The notes: generated from the letters alone by a model not told the origin. A DNA stretch of 6,646 nucleotides from Weeksellaceae bacterium (GCA_022701475.1 JAKOOI010000382.1:1-6646), one strand, 5' to 3'. Counted from the first letter of the stretch, positions 1-5,449 are shown. Made by a program: numbers and translations.

Positions 1-555
1 ATCAGGCCTGACGACTTACTGGAACTCATGTTTTTCTTTGATGAAGAAATAATCTACAATAGGCATATCCGGGAAAATAATGTCGGAAATTACGGAATCA
101 GGCTGCTGTATGAACTGCCTACCAAAATAGTATGCACAGGCTATATGTTCCAATATGGAAATTATACCCATCATTATCCTATTGAAGAAATACATAAGAC
201 CGATGCGGGAGTGAACATCTCTGCTGAAGATTTTCTGGGATTTAATGCCTATATCATATTGCTTACCGGAAAAATACTGGACAGCGGGATCGACGGCCAT
301 TCATATACAGAGGAAAATTTTACAGATACTAAAAAAAAAATATATCAGGAGATATACCGGAAGTTTTCAGATCAACGGGATTTCCTGAACGTTGTTGAAA
401 AAGAATTTTCCTATCTTAAGGAAAATTTCGCAAAAGACGATAACGGAGCAGATGCGCAGACCGTTTGGTACGCCCTTGATTTTTTCTCAAAATCAGTAGA
501 GATGCATCAGCAGATCCATCATCATCAGGGAAGAGTGGTTATCCTGGATTATTGA
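1..555 (+). CDS. Hypothetical protein, C-terminal part (5' end outside window)
   Basis: The reading frame is open from the first base, so the gene starts upstream; 184 codons and a TGA stop are visible. The Met at 28-30 is probably internal, because nine in-frame residues (IRPDDLLEL) precede it without a stop. The protein looks soluble: I see no signal peptide or membrane segment in this part. It is rich in aromatic and acidic residues, with a Tyr/His-rich stretch (YGNYTHHYP) near residues 53-61 of the visible part, a probable helical, Lys/Glu-rich second half, and a histidine cluster (IHHHQ) just before the C-terminal RVVILDY. I do not recognise the family and assign no function. It is separated from the toxin-antitoxin operon by 300 bases and has its own codon character, so it is unlikely to belong to that unit. 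Coding status is fairly sure; identity is unknown. Confidence 0.75.
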   Translation: MRPDDLLELMFFFDEEIIYNRHIRENNVGNYGIRLLYELPTKIVCTGYMFQYGNYTHHYPIEEIHKTDAGVNISAEDFLGFNAYIILLTGKILDSGIDGHSYTEENFTDTKKKIYQEIYRKFSDQRDFLNVVEKEFSYLKENFAKDDNGADAQTVWYALDFFSKSVEMHQQIHHHQGRVVILDY

Positions 556-807
556 TGATAGGCAAAACTGCTTTTATTTACCACTATTATGTTATCTTAT
601 GTGATAGATAATATTATAAAAATTCAGTAAGCCATATTTTCTGAACTCCTGTTATGTATGTTCAAAAGATTATCATTTTGTTTTCGCAAAATATTTCATA
701 TGATGATTATATAGTTCTAATTTCTTCGACCTATATACATCAAATTCAGGTAAATAAGTATATACAAATTCATACTTACAGTCAATTACACGTATAAAAA
801 AAACAAA

Positions 808-839
808 TTAGATACGTATACATAAAAATTATATATTTG
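808..839 (+). promoter_or_regulatory. Candidate Bacteroidetes-type promoter of the toxin-antitoxin operon
   Basis: TATATTTG at 832-839 matches the Bacteroidetes -7 consensus TAnnTTTG exactly. Exactly 20 bases upstream is TTAG at 808-811, one mismatch from the -33 box TTTG. Transcription would start around 843-846, leaving a leader of only about 10 bases before the ATG at 856. The assignment rests on consensus match and spacing only. Confidence 0.55.
812..821. promoter_or_regulatory. Candidate operator inside the toxin-antitoxin promoter
   Basis: ATACGTAT at 812-819 is a perfect palindrome and overlaps a second one, GTATAC at 816-821. Both lie in the spacer between the -33 and -7 boxes, where a bound ribbon-helix-helix dimer would block RNA polymerase. 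A related half site, ACGTAT, lies at 790-795. Type II antitoxins of this fold commonly autorepress through such short palindromes; that this antitoxin binds here is inference. Confidence 0.4.
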
Positions 840-855
840 TGATAAAATATAAATA

Positions 856-1107
856 ATGAATACAAAACTGACACTGACTATAGAACAGTCAATAATTGAA
901 AAGGCAAAAAAATATGCCCTCAAAAAAGAACGCAGCCTTTCTGATTTGATTGAAAATTACCTAAAGGCAATAACATCATCCGAGCAAGATGATGATCAAA
1001 AAGAAGATACACCTGCTGTAAAATCTTTAAAAGGGTCATTTAAAGCTACTGAAGATTTTGATTATAAGAAGGAGTTATCAGATCGCCTGGCAAAAAAATA
1101 TCTCTAA
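856..1107 (+). CDS. Ribbon-helix-helix antitoxin, DUF6364-like (VapB-type)
   Basis: An 83-residue protein that should bind and neutralise the PIN toxin encoded immediately downstream and, as a dimer, repress the operon. Residues 4-10 (KLTLTIE) form the expected DNA-contacting beta strand, residues 12-25 helix A, and residues 27-39 (RSLSDLIENYLKA) helix B; this pattern matches the DUF6364 family that I know as PIN partners in Bacteroidetes. Residues 40-56 are an acidic, probably disordered linker (SSEQDDDQKED). The C-terminal part, with FKATEDFDYKKELSDRLAKK, is the likely toxin-binding segment. The stop codon overlaps the toxin start by one base (TAATG), so translation is probably coupled. The start is supported by the nearby promoter and by the usual family start (M-x-TKLTLTIE). 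The operon arrangement makes the assignment strong even though the N-terminal fold is short. Confidence 0.88.
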   Translation: MNTKLTLTIEQSIIEKAKKYALKKERSLSDLIENYLKAITSSEQDDDQKEDTPAVKSLKGSFKATEDFDYKKELSDRLAKKYL

Positions 1108-1532
1108 TGGATCATCTGCTGATTGACACAGATGTGCTTCTGGATTTTTTATTTGACCGGCAGCCGTTTTCAGATGATGCCGCAAAACTGCTGAGCCTGT
1201 GCGACGAAGGAAAAATTAAAGGTTTCATTACTTCAGTTATGGTAAGTAATATCTATTATATACTAAGAAAAAATGCCGGTCATGAAAAAGTAATTGAAAG
1301 CCTGAAATTGCTGATGAATATGGTGGATGTAGTTACAACGGATAAACAAACTATCATAGAAGCATTACATTCCGGTTTCAAAGATTTTGAAGATGCCCTG
1401 CAGAACTTTTCAGCACAAAACAGAGCAGATATCACTTTAATCATTACAAGAAATGTAAAAGATTATAAAGCAAGCCGTCTTTCCATAATGGATCCTGAAA
1501 CATACCTGAACCTCAGGAATTTTTCTCCTTGA
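1107..1532 (+). CDS. PIN-domain ribonuclease toxin (VapC-type)
   Basis: A 141-residue, single-domain PIN protein, predicted to be a metal-dependent RNase toxin held inactive by the preceding antitoxin. Visible motifs: LLIDTDVLLDFLFDR at residues 4-18 with the first acidic residue D7 and neighbouring D9; helix-3 motif VMVSNIYYILRK at 44-55, where Asn48 stands at the position that is Glu in many VapC proteins (Asn is common in the PIN_3-like Bacteroidetes branch); FEDALQ at 94-99 with D96 as the third acidic residue; and IITRNVKDY at 112-120, with N116 and D119 near the usual fourth acidic position. The length is normal for the family. The natural RNA target cannot be read from the sequence. 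The stop codon lies inside a 12-bp hairpin that probably ends the operon transcript. Confidence in the PIN fold is high; activity is inferred. Confidence 0.9.
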   Translation: MDHLLIDTDVLLDFLFDRQPFSDDAAKLLSLCDEGKIKGFITSVMVSNIYYILRKNAGHEKVIESLKLLMNMVDVVTTDKQTIIEALHSGFKDFEDALQNFSAQNRADITLIITRNVKDYKASRLSIMDPETYLNLRNFSP

Positions 1533-1541
1533 GGTTCAGGT
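1504..1541. terminator. Hairpin spanning the toxin stop codon
   Basis: Arms 1504-1515 (ACCTGAACCTCA) and 1530-1541 are perfectly complementary over 12 bp, with a 14-base loop. The toxin TGA stop (1530-1532) is inside the right arm. No T tract follows directly; the nearest (ttttt at 1560-1564) is 18 bases further on and belongs to the repeat. It may be a terminator for both this operon and the former helicase end, or a 3' stability element. Confidence 0.5.
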
Positions 1542-1546
1542 CAATA

Positions 1547-1625
1547 TTATAATGTCCTGTTTTTCTCTTTCTGGAAATTGAAATGATTGATCAGGATCCT
1601 GATTTCATTGAATTCAAAATGACTG
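1547..1625 (-). pseudogene. Detached C-terminal end of the helicase gene
   Basis: Read on the minus strand, 1625 to 1547 encodes a copy of the last 22 or so residues of the helicase at 3309-5435 (from SHFEFNEI through FQKEKN), then R-T-L and a TAA stop at 1547-1549. Against the resident copy, the three base differences (1568, 1610, 1613) all fall in codons for the same amino acid (Lys, Phe, Glu). The fragment has no start and cannot be expressed as a protein. I read it as the displaced original 3' end of the helicase gene, cut off by the cassette now between the two copies. The alternative is that this copy was brought in and the other is the original; the endings (NRTL here, NK in the resident gene) would settle which is typical. 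Confidence 0.8.
1558..1625. repeat. Direct repeat, left copy (att-like boundary of the AT-rich cassette)
   Basis: Matches 3314-3381 in the same orientation at 65 of 68 positions, with 41 identical bases in a row at 1569-1609. Its centre holds the perfect 14-bp palindrome ATCAGGATCCTGAT (1590-1603), flanked by AATGA (1582-1586) and TCATT (1605-1609) as a wider interrupted inverted repeat. Similarity stops abruptly at both ends. Confidence 0.92.
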
Positions 1626-2420
1626 TAAAATTTTTAATTTATATCGGTAACCGTTATAATTCATCTCCTTCCATTCTTTAGTTTGTGGATAATACATGAA
1701 CATCTGCGAGTCGTCATTAAGAATAAGAGCTAAGTTCGTATTATTTATCGGTTCTAAATTAAATATAATGAAAAATCCTTCAGGAGGATATTTAATTATT
1801 TTGGGGAGTTGTATTTCCCAATTCTTTACATTTCCATATTTATCAACCTTAATTTCTGAGAGATTTTTTTTAAAAGAAACCAATTCAGACTGATCATCTG
1901 GAAGTCCATTTAAGTTTTTAACTATTTTTATATATAAATTTCCTTCAAATCTTCCATTGAAATTAAAACTTTGCTGTGGGAATATAATAATTGATTTAAC
2001 ATAAGTATTTTTATTAGTATTTATTCTGACGCATGTTGCGGTATAACCATTAGAAAAGATTTCTGCAGAAGCTTTTTTCTTAGAACTTTTAAAAGTTTTT
2101 CTTCCGTGATCCGAATGTATATTAGAAATTGCAACTTCTTCGATCTCTTTGGTTTTGTCAAAAAAAATGAGGGTATCATTATATACGGAGAAATCATAAG
2201 CTCTATTTTTAAATTGTACCTTATCATTTGGGGAAAAATCAAATATTTTAATTTTATCTTTATTCAGAGTAACTTTACTTCCATTAGATTTTAAAATTTC
2301 AATGGAAGTAAGTTGTTCATTGTCTGAATTTTTAATAATTGCCTGCCCCGACAAAAAACCTAGTTGAATTAAAAAAGAAAAGAGCATTGCTCTTTTCCTG
2401 AATTTATTACATTCTTTCAT
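1614..2420 (-). CDS. Exported beta-rich hypothetical protein
   Basis: A 268-residue protein with a probable signal peptide: basic n-region (residues 2-10, KECNKFRKR), hydrophobic core MLFSFLIQLGFLSG, and a likely cleavage after GQA at 25-27. It is Lys/Asn/Ile-rich and looks beta-stranded. Residues around 37-97 (from TSIEILKSNG to KEIEEVAIS) recall the carboxypeptidase-D-like beta sandwich of Bacteroidetes surface proteins. A later stretch with IKIVKNLNGLPDD and YPPEGFFIIF recalls a second domain often found beside it. Both are pattern impressions, not firm matches. The start codon directly follows the stop of the 85-residue gene (TAAATG), so the two are probably co-translated. The last three residues (QSF) and the TGA stop lie inside the 68-bp repeat, so the C-terminus was probably altered by the recombination. 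Function unknown; periplasm or cell surface. Confidence 0.8.
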   Translation of the reverse strand: MKECNKFRKRAMLFSFLIQLGFLSGQAIIKNSDNEQLTSIEILKSNGSKVTLNKDKIKIFDFSPNDKVQFKNRAYDFSVYNDTLIFFDKTKEIEEVAISNIHSDHGRKTFKSSKKKASAEIFSNGYTATCVRINTNKNTYVKSIIIFPQQSFNFNGRFEGNLYIKIVKNLNGLPDDQSELVSFKKNLSEIKVDKYGNVKNWEIQLPKIIKYPPEGFFIIFNLEPINNTNLALILNDDSQMFMYYPQTKEWKEMNYNGYRYKLKILQSF

Positions 2421-2678
2421 TTAATTGCATGTACCAAACCATTCTCTTTCACCGTCAAACCCAATCCAAAAAACATACGTTGTGTAATGTTGTATACAGG
2501 AACATTGAGGCGTTCCGTCAGCCTGAACTATTCCTGTATTATGACAATCGCTGTAACCTGTTATCTGCGAACCAAACATAGGCCTCCTTTCAGTATCTGT
2601 GCTATTTCTATCTGTAGCAGACACTAATATCAGTAAAGATAATAAACCTAAAACACTGATCAAAATTTTCTTTTTCAT
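2421..2678 (-). CDS. Small secreted cysteine-containing protein
   Basis: An 85-residue protein with a clear signal peptide: KKK at residues 2-4, hydrophobic core ILISVLGLLSLLILV, and probable cleavage near SA (20-21). The mature part of about 64 residues has four cysteines (C45, C59, C61, C84), enough for two disulfides after export, with aromatic residues around YVFWIGFDGEREWFG near the end. No lipobox Cys follows the signal peptide, so it is probably periplasmic or released. The layout (short leader, CxC, C-terminal Cys) recalls small secreted Bacteroidetes families such as DUF6520, but I cannot confirm membership. It is the first gene of a two-gene minus-strand unit, abutting the 268-residue exported protein, and is divergent from the XRE regulator. 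It could be a peptide effector, a signal or a structural partner of its neighbour; the sequence does not decide. Confidence 0.75.
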   Translation of the reverse strand: MKKKILISVLGLLSLLILVSATDRNSTDTERRPMFGSQITGYSDCHNTGIVQADGTPQCSCIQHYTTYVFWIGFDGEREWFGTCN

Positions 2679-2709
2679 GTAATTGATTTTTTAAGTTAAT
2701 AATTATTTT

Positions 2710-2744
2710 GAAGAATGCATGACTATTCTTCAATCACATGACTA
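2710..2744. promoter_or_regulatory. Candidate control site: spaced direct repeats and a small hairpin
   Basis: CATGACTA occurs at 2718-2725 and again at 2737-2744, start-to-start distance 19 bases, close to two helical turns. The first copy is partly inside an inverted repeat, GAAGAAT (2710-2716) with ATTCTTC (2725-2731). They lie at and just downstream of the proposed minus-strand promoter, so a protein bound here, perhaps the divergent XRE regulator, could block the secreted-protein genes. This is inference from position. Confidence 0.35.
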
Positions 2745-2772
2745 AGATATTCTCTTCTTATTTTAAAAACAA
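2742..2772 (-). promoter_or_regulatory. Candidate promoter of the two exported-protein genes
   Basis: On the minus strand TTG (2770-2772) is followed after exactly 20 bases by TATCTTAG (2742-2749), one mismatch from the TAnnTTTG -7 box. It would give a leader of roughly 55-60 bases before the ATG at 2678. The -7 mismatch is the same one (TTAG for TTTG) as in the divergent promoter at 2800-2831. Confidence 0.4.
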
Positions 2773-2799
2773 CAATTCGCTGTTATAAAATCAATAAAT

Positions 2800-2831
2800 T
2801 TTGGTTATAATTTTTAAAAATATTATTTTAG
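2800..2831 (+). promoter_or_regulatory. Candidate promoter of the XRE regulator gene
   Basis: TTTG at 2800-2803, 20-base spacer, then TATTTTAG at 2824-2831, one mismatch from the Bacteroidetes -7 box. Transcription would begin about 10-15 bases before the ATG at 2850. Supported only by consensus and spacing. Confidence 0.45.
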
Positions 2832-2849
2832 CATTTAAATCTTAATTTT

Positions 2850-3239
2850 ATGAGTTTAGAAATAAAACTTCGCAAACTAAGAGAACGAAAAGGATGGTCA
2901 CAAATGAAAGTAGCACTTCAATTAAATATTTCACAACCCGCTTATAACAAATGGGAAACCGGACAGACAAAACCTACTTTACAAAATTTACAGAAAATTG
3001 CAGAAATTTTTGAAATAGATTTTTATGATCTCATTAAAGAACAAATTTCAAATGTAGGCTTTTCAAATTCAAGCTTCGGAAATAATTCTGACAACCCTAC
3101 TTTTGTCATTAAAGCTATGAATACCAAAATTAACTATGATTTACCAGATTTAATTGCTGAAATTTTAGAAAATCAGCAGCAAATGGTAAAACTTATGGAA
3201 AGCCAAAGTAAACTCATTAAGGACTTGTTGAAAAAATGA
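2850..3239 (+). CDS. XRE-family helix-turn-helix transcriptional regulator
   Basis: A 129-residue DNA-binding protein. Residues 5-62 form a classic Cro/cI-type domain: LRKLRERKGWSQMKVALQL is helices 1-2, SQPAYNKWETGQTKPT the recognition helix and turn (W35, E36, G38 and P42 are the family hallmarks), and LQKIAEIFEIDFYDLI helices 4-5. A Ser/Asn-rich linker (about 65-85) leads to a C-terminal amphipathic helix (about 97-129, LIAEILENQQQMVKLMESQ), probably for dimerisation. There is no ligand-binding or peptidase domain. The start is supported by a nearby promoter and by the domain beginning at once. It is divergent from the two exported-protein genes, 171 bases away, and lies with them inside the repeat-bounded cassette, so it most likely regulates them, itself, or both. 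It is AT-rich like its cassette partners and unlike the helicase next door. Confidence 0.92.
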   Translation: MSLEIKLRKLRERKGWSQMKVALQLNISQPAYNKWETGQTKPTLQNLQKIAEIFEIDFYDLIKEQISNVGFSNSSFGNNSDNPTFVIKAMNTKINYDLPDLIAEILENQQQMVKLMESQSKLIKDLLKK

Positions 3240-3308
3240 TTCTTAAATAATTTCAGATAAGCATAAAAGCTAATATCTAAATCCATCAAATTAAGTATTA
3301 AATAAAAA

Positions 3309-5435
3309 TTATTTGTTTTTCTCCTTCTGGAAATTGAAATGATTGATCAGGATCCTGATTTCATTAAACTCAAAATGACTGGGCAGCGCGGTTTTCCACT
3401 CGTTTAAAGTTTCCTTCGGGTCTTTGTAGAAAAGTTCTTCAAAAGCCTTGATTTTATCGGAGGTAATGACCCTGGAAATATCCAGCATGCCCTGTTCCGC
3501 AAATTTTGCCAGGTGGCCGATTACCGTTTCTTTCACCAATCCCCTTTCCAAGGCAATTTCACCTATCGTTTTTCCCTGCTCAAACAGCTGGAATGTAAGT
3601 ACCTGCGAAGGAACCTTGGCGATTTTCATACTGATTTCCTTGTCATTTTTCTCTTCCAGCAGTTTGGTTTCCAGTAAGTGGACGGTTTTCAGACTGTTCA
3701 GGTATTCTTCAAGGTCTTCCAGCCACACCCTGAATTCTTCATTGTACTGCTTCAGCCCTTTGGTCCCCTTGATCTCCGCATAAAAATCCTTCAGCGGACT
3801 GAAGATCTTATCCCGTACTTCCGTAAAGAAAAAATTAACGGCTCCTTTCGACTTGTTTTCAATTTCCGACCATTCTTCCTTATTCTCGATAAAGAGGTTC
3901 AGCTTCTGAAAGATGATCCGTTCCAGCTTTTCGAAAATCTTACCGAGGTTTACCGCTTCATGCCTGATCTGGAGATACAGTTGGTTTGTTTTTACATGAT
4001 CGATATTTTTTGTCTCTGCCGACAGCCTGTTCCAGTCCTCCACTTCCTTCAGCAGCCATTGCGAATCTACGGTACGGAGCACCTTCCTGATGCTGTAATC
4101 GTATTTTTCCTTATTCAGGATGGCTTCCACATGATCATTCGCGTGGGTATCCCCCTGGAATTTCAGGATACGGTTGTCTTTGAAGATGACTTCCGGCGTT
4201 ATTTTCGACTTCAGGACGATGCCTTCGAGGGTACGGCAACGGGACAATGCCACATATACCTGCCCTGCCGTAAAGCTTTTTCCGGCATCAATAATCACCC
4301 GGTCGAAAGTCAGTCCCTGGCTCTTGTGGATCGTAACGGCCCATGCCAGCTTGATCGGGAACTGCTCGAAGCTTCCGAGGACTTCTTCCTTGATATTTTT
4401 ATCCTGATCCAGAAAGTATTTTTTCTGTTCCCAGACTTCCCTCTTCACGGTGATCTCCCTTTCGCTTCCGTCGAGGATCACTTTGATTTCGTTTTCCTCA
4501 AGTGCGGAAATTTCACCCAGCTTCCCGTTGAAATACCTTTTTTCCCCGGAGATATCATTCCGGATAAACATGATCTGGGCGCCGATCTTAAGGTCCAGGA
4601 ACTGCTCGTTCGGGAACTGGTTTTCCCTGAATTCCCCGAAAAGCTTGGCTTCGTAGGTCGTGGCCGCGGTACCGATCTGGTCCAGTTTTTCCTGGTTGAT
4701 ATCGTCTGCCATCTTGTTATGGGAACACAGATATACGTAAGGTTCATCCTTTGCGTCAAATCCGGGATCATATCTTTCGTTCAGGCTGTTGAAATCAATC
4801 TGGTCTATATCACCGTCACGGATCGCATTCAGAATGGCCAGAAAATTTTCATCGGACTGGCGGTATACTTTGGTAAGTTCGATGGTAATAAGAGGAATTT
4901 CCTTGATGGCATGACTGTCAAAGAAGAAAGGTGACGCATAACAGATCTTTAGAATATGCTCATCACGCACCACCGGCGGCAGCTGATACAGATCGCCGAT
5001 GAACAGCATCTGGACACCGCCGAACCGCTGGTTGTTCCTCCGGATGAAACGGAGGGAAAAATCCATCATATCCAGCACATCGGCCCTCAGCATGGAAACC
5101 TCATCAATAATGATCACTTCCACTTCACGGAGCAGCTTCAGTTTGTCCTTCCGGTACTTGAAATGCGGCATCAGGTCGGCAATATTATTGGCCATACTGG
5201 TATCGATCCTTTCTGTTGTCGGCAGGAAAGTCCTCAGCGGAAGCCCGAACATGGAATGGATGGTTACTCCGCCCGCATTGATGGCAGCAATCCCTGTAGG
5301 CGCAATCACAATATGCTTTTTCCGGGTACGCTTTACGAAATCATTCAGGAAAGTGGTTTTCCCGGTTCCTGCTTTTCCCGTTAAAAATACGCTCCTGTTG
5401 GTATGTTCTATGAGTTCAAAAAAATTATTATTCAT
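3309..5435 (-). CDS. PIF1-like superfamily 1B DNA helicase with C-terminal helix-turn-helix
   Basis: A 708-residue ATP-dependent helicase, presumably 5'-3' and acting in genome maintenance. Motifs in order: Walker A GKAGTGKT (20-27), APTGIAAINAGG (45-56, motif Ia), Walker B IIIDEVSM (108-115, D111/E112), GDLYQLPPV (147-155, motif III), KVYRQSD (189-195, motif IV), AWAVTIHKSQGLTF (364-377, motif V) and GQVYVALSRCR (391-401, motif VI, arginine finger region). A Lys/Glu-rich helical stretch follows, then at about 608-657 an HTH_40-like domain (QGKTIGEIALERGLVKETVI) as at the end of RecQ proteins. I chose the Met at 5435 because helicase similarity begins there; the frame stays open to 5540, but that extension overlaps the divergent lipoprotein gene. 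The last 22 codons are duplicated at 1558-1625, and the present ending (NK, stop at 3309-3311) differs from that of the detached copy (NRTL), so the end was probably replaced. Confidence 0.93.
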   Translation of the reverse strand: MNNNFFELIEHTNRSVFLTGKAGTGKTTFLNDFVKRTRKKHIVIAPTGIAAINAGGVTIHSMFGLPLRTFLPTTERIDTSMANNIADLMPHFKYRKDKLKLLREVEVIIIDEVSMLRADVLDMMDFSLRFIRRNNQRFGGVQMLFIGDLYQLPPVVRDEHILKICYASPFFFDSHAIKEIPLITIELTKVYRQSDENFLAILNAIRDGDIDQIDFNSLNERYDPGFDAKDEPYVYLCSHNKMADDINQEKLDQIGTAATTYEAKLFGEFRENQFPNEQFLDLKIGAQIMFIRNDISGEKRYFNGKLGEISALEENEIKVILDGSEREITVKREVWEQKKYFLDQDKNIKEEVLGSFEQFPIKLAWAVTIHKSQGLTFDRVIIDAGKSFTAGQVYVALSRCRTLEGIVLKSKITPEVIFKDNRILKFQGDTHANDHVEAILNKEKYDYSIRKVLRTVDSQWLLKEVEDWNRLSAETKNIDHVKTNQLYLQIRHEAVNLGKIFEKLERIIFQKLNLFIENKEEWSEIENKSKGAVNFFFTEVRDKIFSPLKDFYAEIKGTKGLKQYNEEFRVWLEDLEEYLNSLKTVHLLETKLLEEKNDKEISMKIAKVPSQVLTFQLFEQGKTIGEIALERGLVKETVIGHLAKFAEQGMLDISRVITSDKIKAFEELFYKDPKETLNEWKTALPSHFEFNEIRILINHFNFQKEKNK
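3314..3381. repeat. Direct repeat, right copy (3' end of the helicase gene)
   Basis: Partner of 1558-1625, offset 1,756 bases. It encodes the last helicase residues up to the penultimate position. The palindrome ATCAGGATCCTGAT lies at 3346-3359. The helicase stop codon (3309-3311) is just outside the repeat and so is provided by cassette sequence. Confidence 0.92.
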
Positions 5436-5441
5436 CACCGT

Positions 5442-5449
5442 CAAAATTA
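5442..5449 (-). promoter_or_regulatory. Candidate -7 box of the helicase gene
   Basis: On the minus strand TAATTTTG is an exact TAnnTTTG match, only six bases before the chosen ATG at 5435. No TTTG box is seen at the usual distance upstream. If used, transcription would start almost at the start codon, giving a leaderless or nearly leaderless mRNA. It also supports the Met at 5435 over the upstream extension only if a start further upstream is not used. Confidence 0.35.

Larger units (their letters stand above)
556..855. other. AT-rich intergenic region upstream of the toxin-antitoxin operon
   Basis: These 300 bases hold no convincing reading frame. Early in the gap is an AT-rich imperfect hairpin (arms 589-597 and 606-614, 8-base loop, one G-T pair); it could end transcription of the preceding gene but has no T tract, so I call it weak. 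The second half repeats short TATAC/GTATA-type words (CTATATAC at 731-738, GTATATAC at 758-765, CGTATA at 791-796, ATACGTATAC at 812-821), which may be binding sites for the antitoxin. The promoter for the operon lies at the right end. Confidence 0.5.

Noticed and set aside
1696..2294. Small + strand and out-of-frame minus-strand open frames over the 268-residue gene
   Set aside because: They are low-complexity AT-rich shadows; only the 1614-2420 frame has a signal peptide and a coupled start.
3255..3278. Terminator between the XRE gene and the helicase (AGATA-AGC with GCT-AA-TATCT)
   Set aside because: The stem has a two-base bulge, is AT-rich and is not followed by a T tract.
3678..4934. 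A 418-codon + strand open frame inside the helicase region
   Set aside because: It lies antisense to the helicase, whose motifs are unmistakable on the minus strand. Its translation has no recognisable domain and an odd Phe/Leu/Gln-rich composition typical of an antisense shadow.
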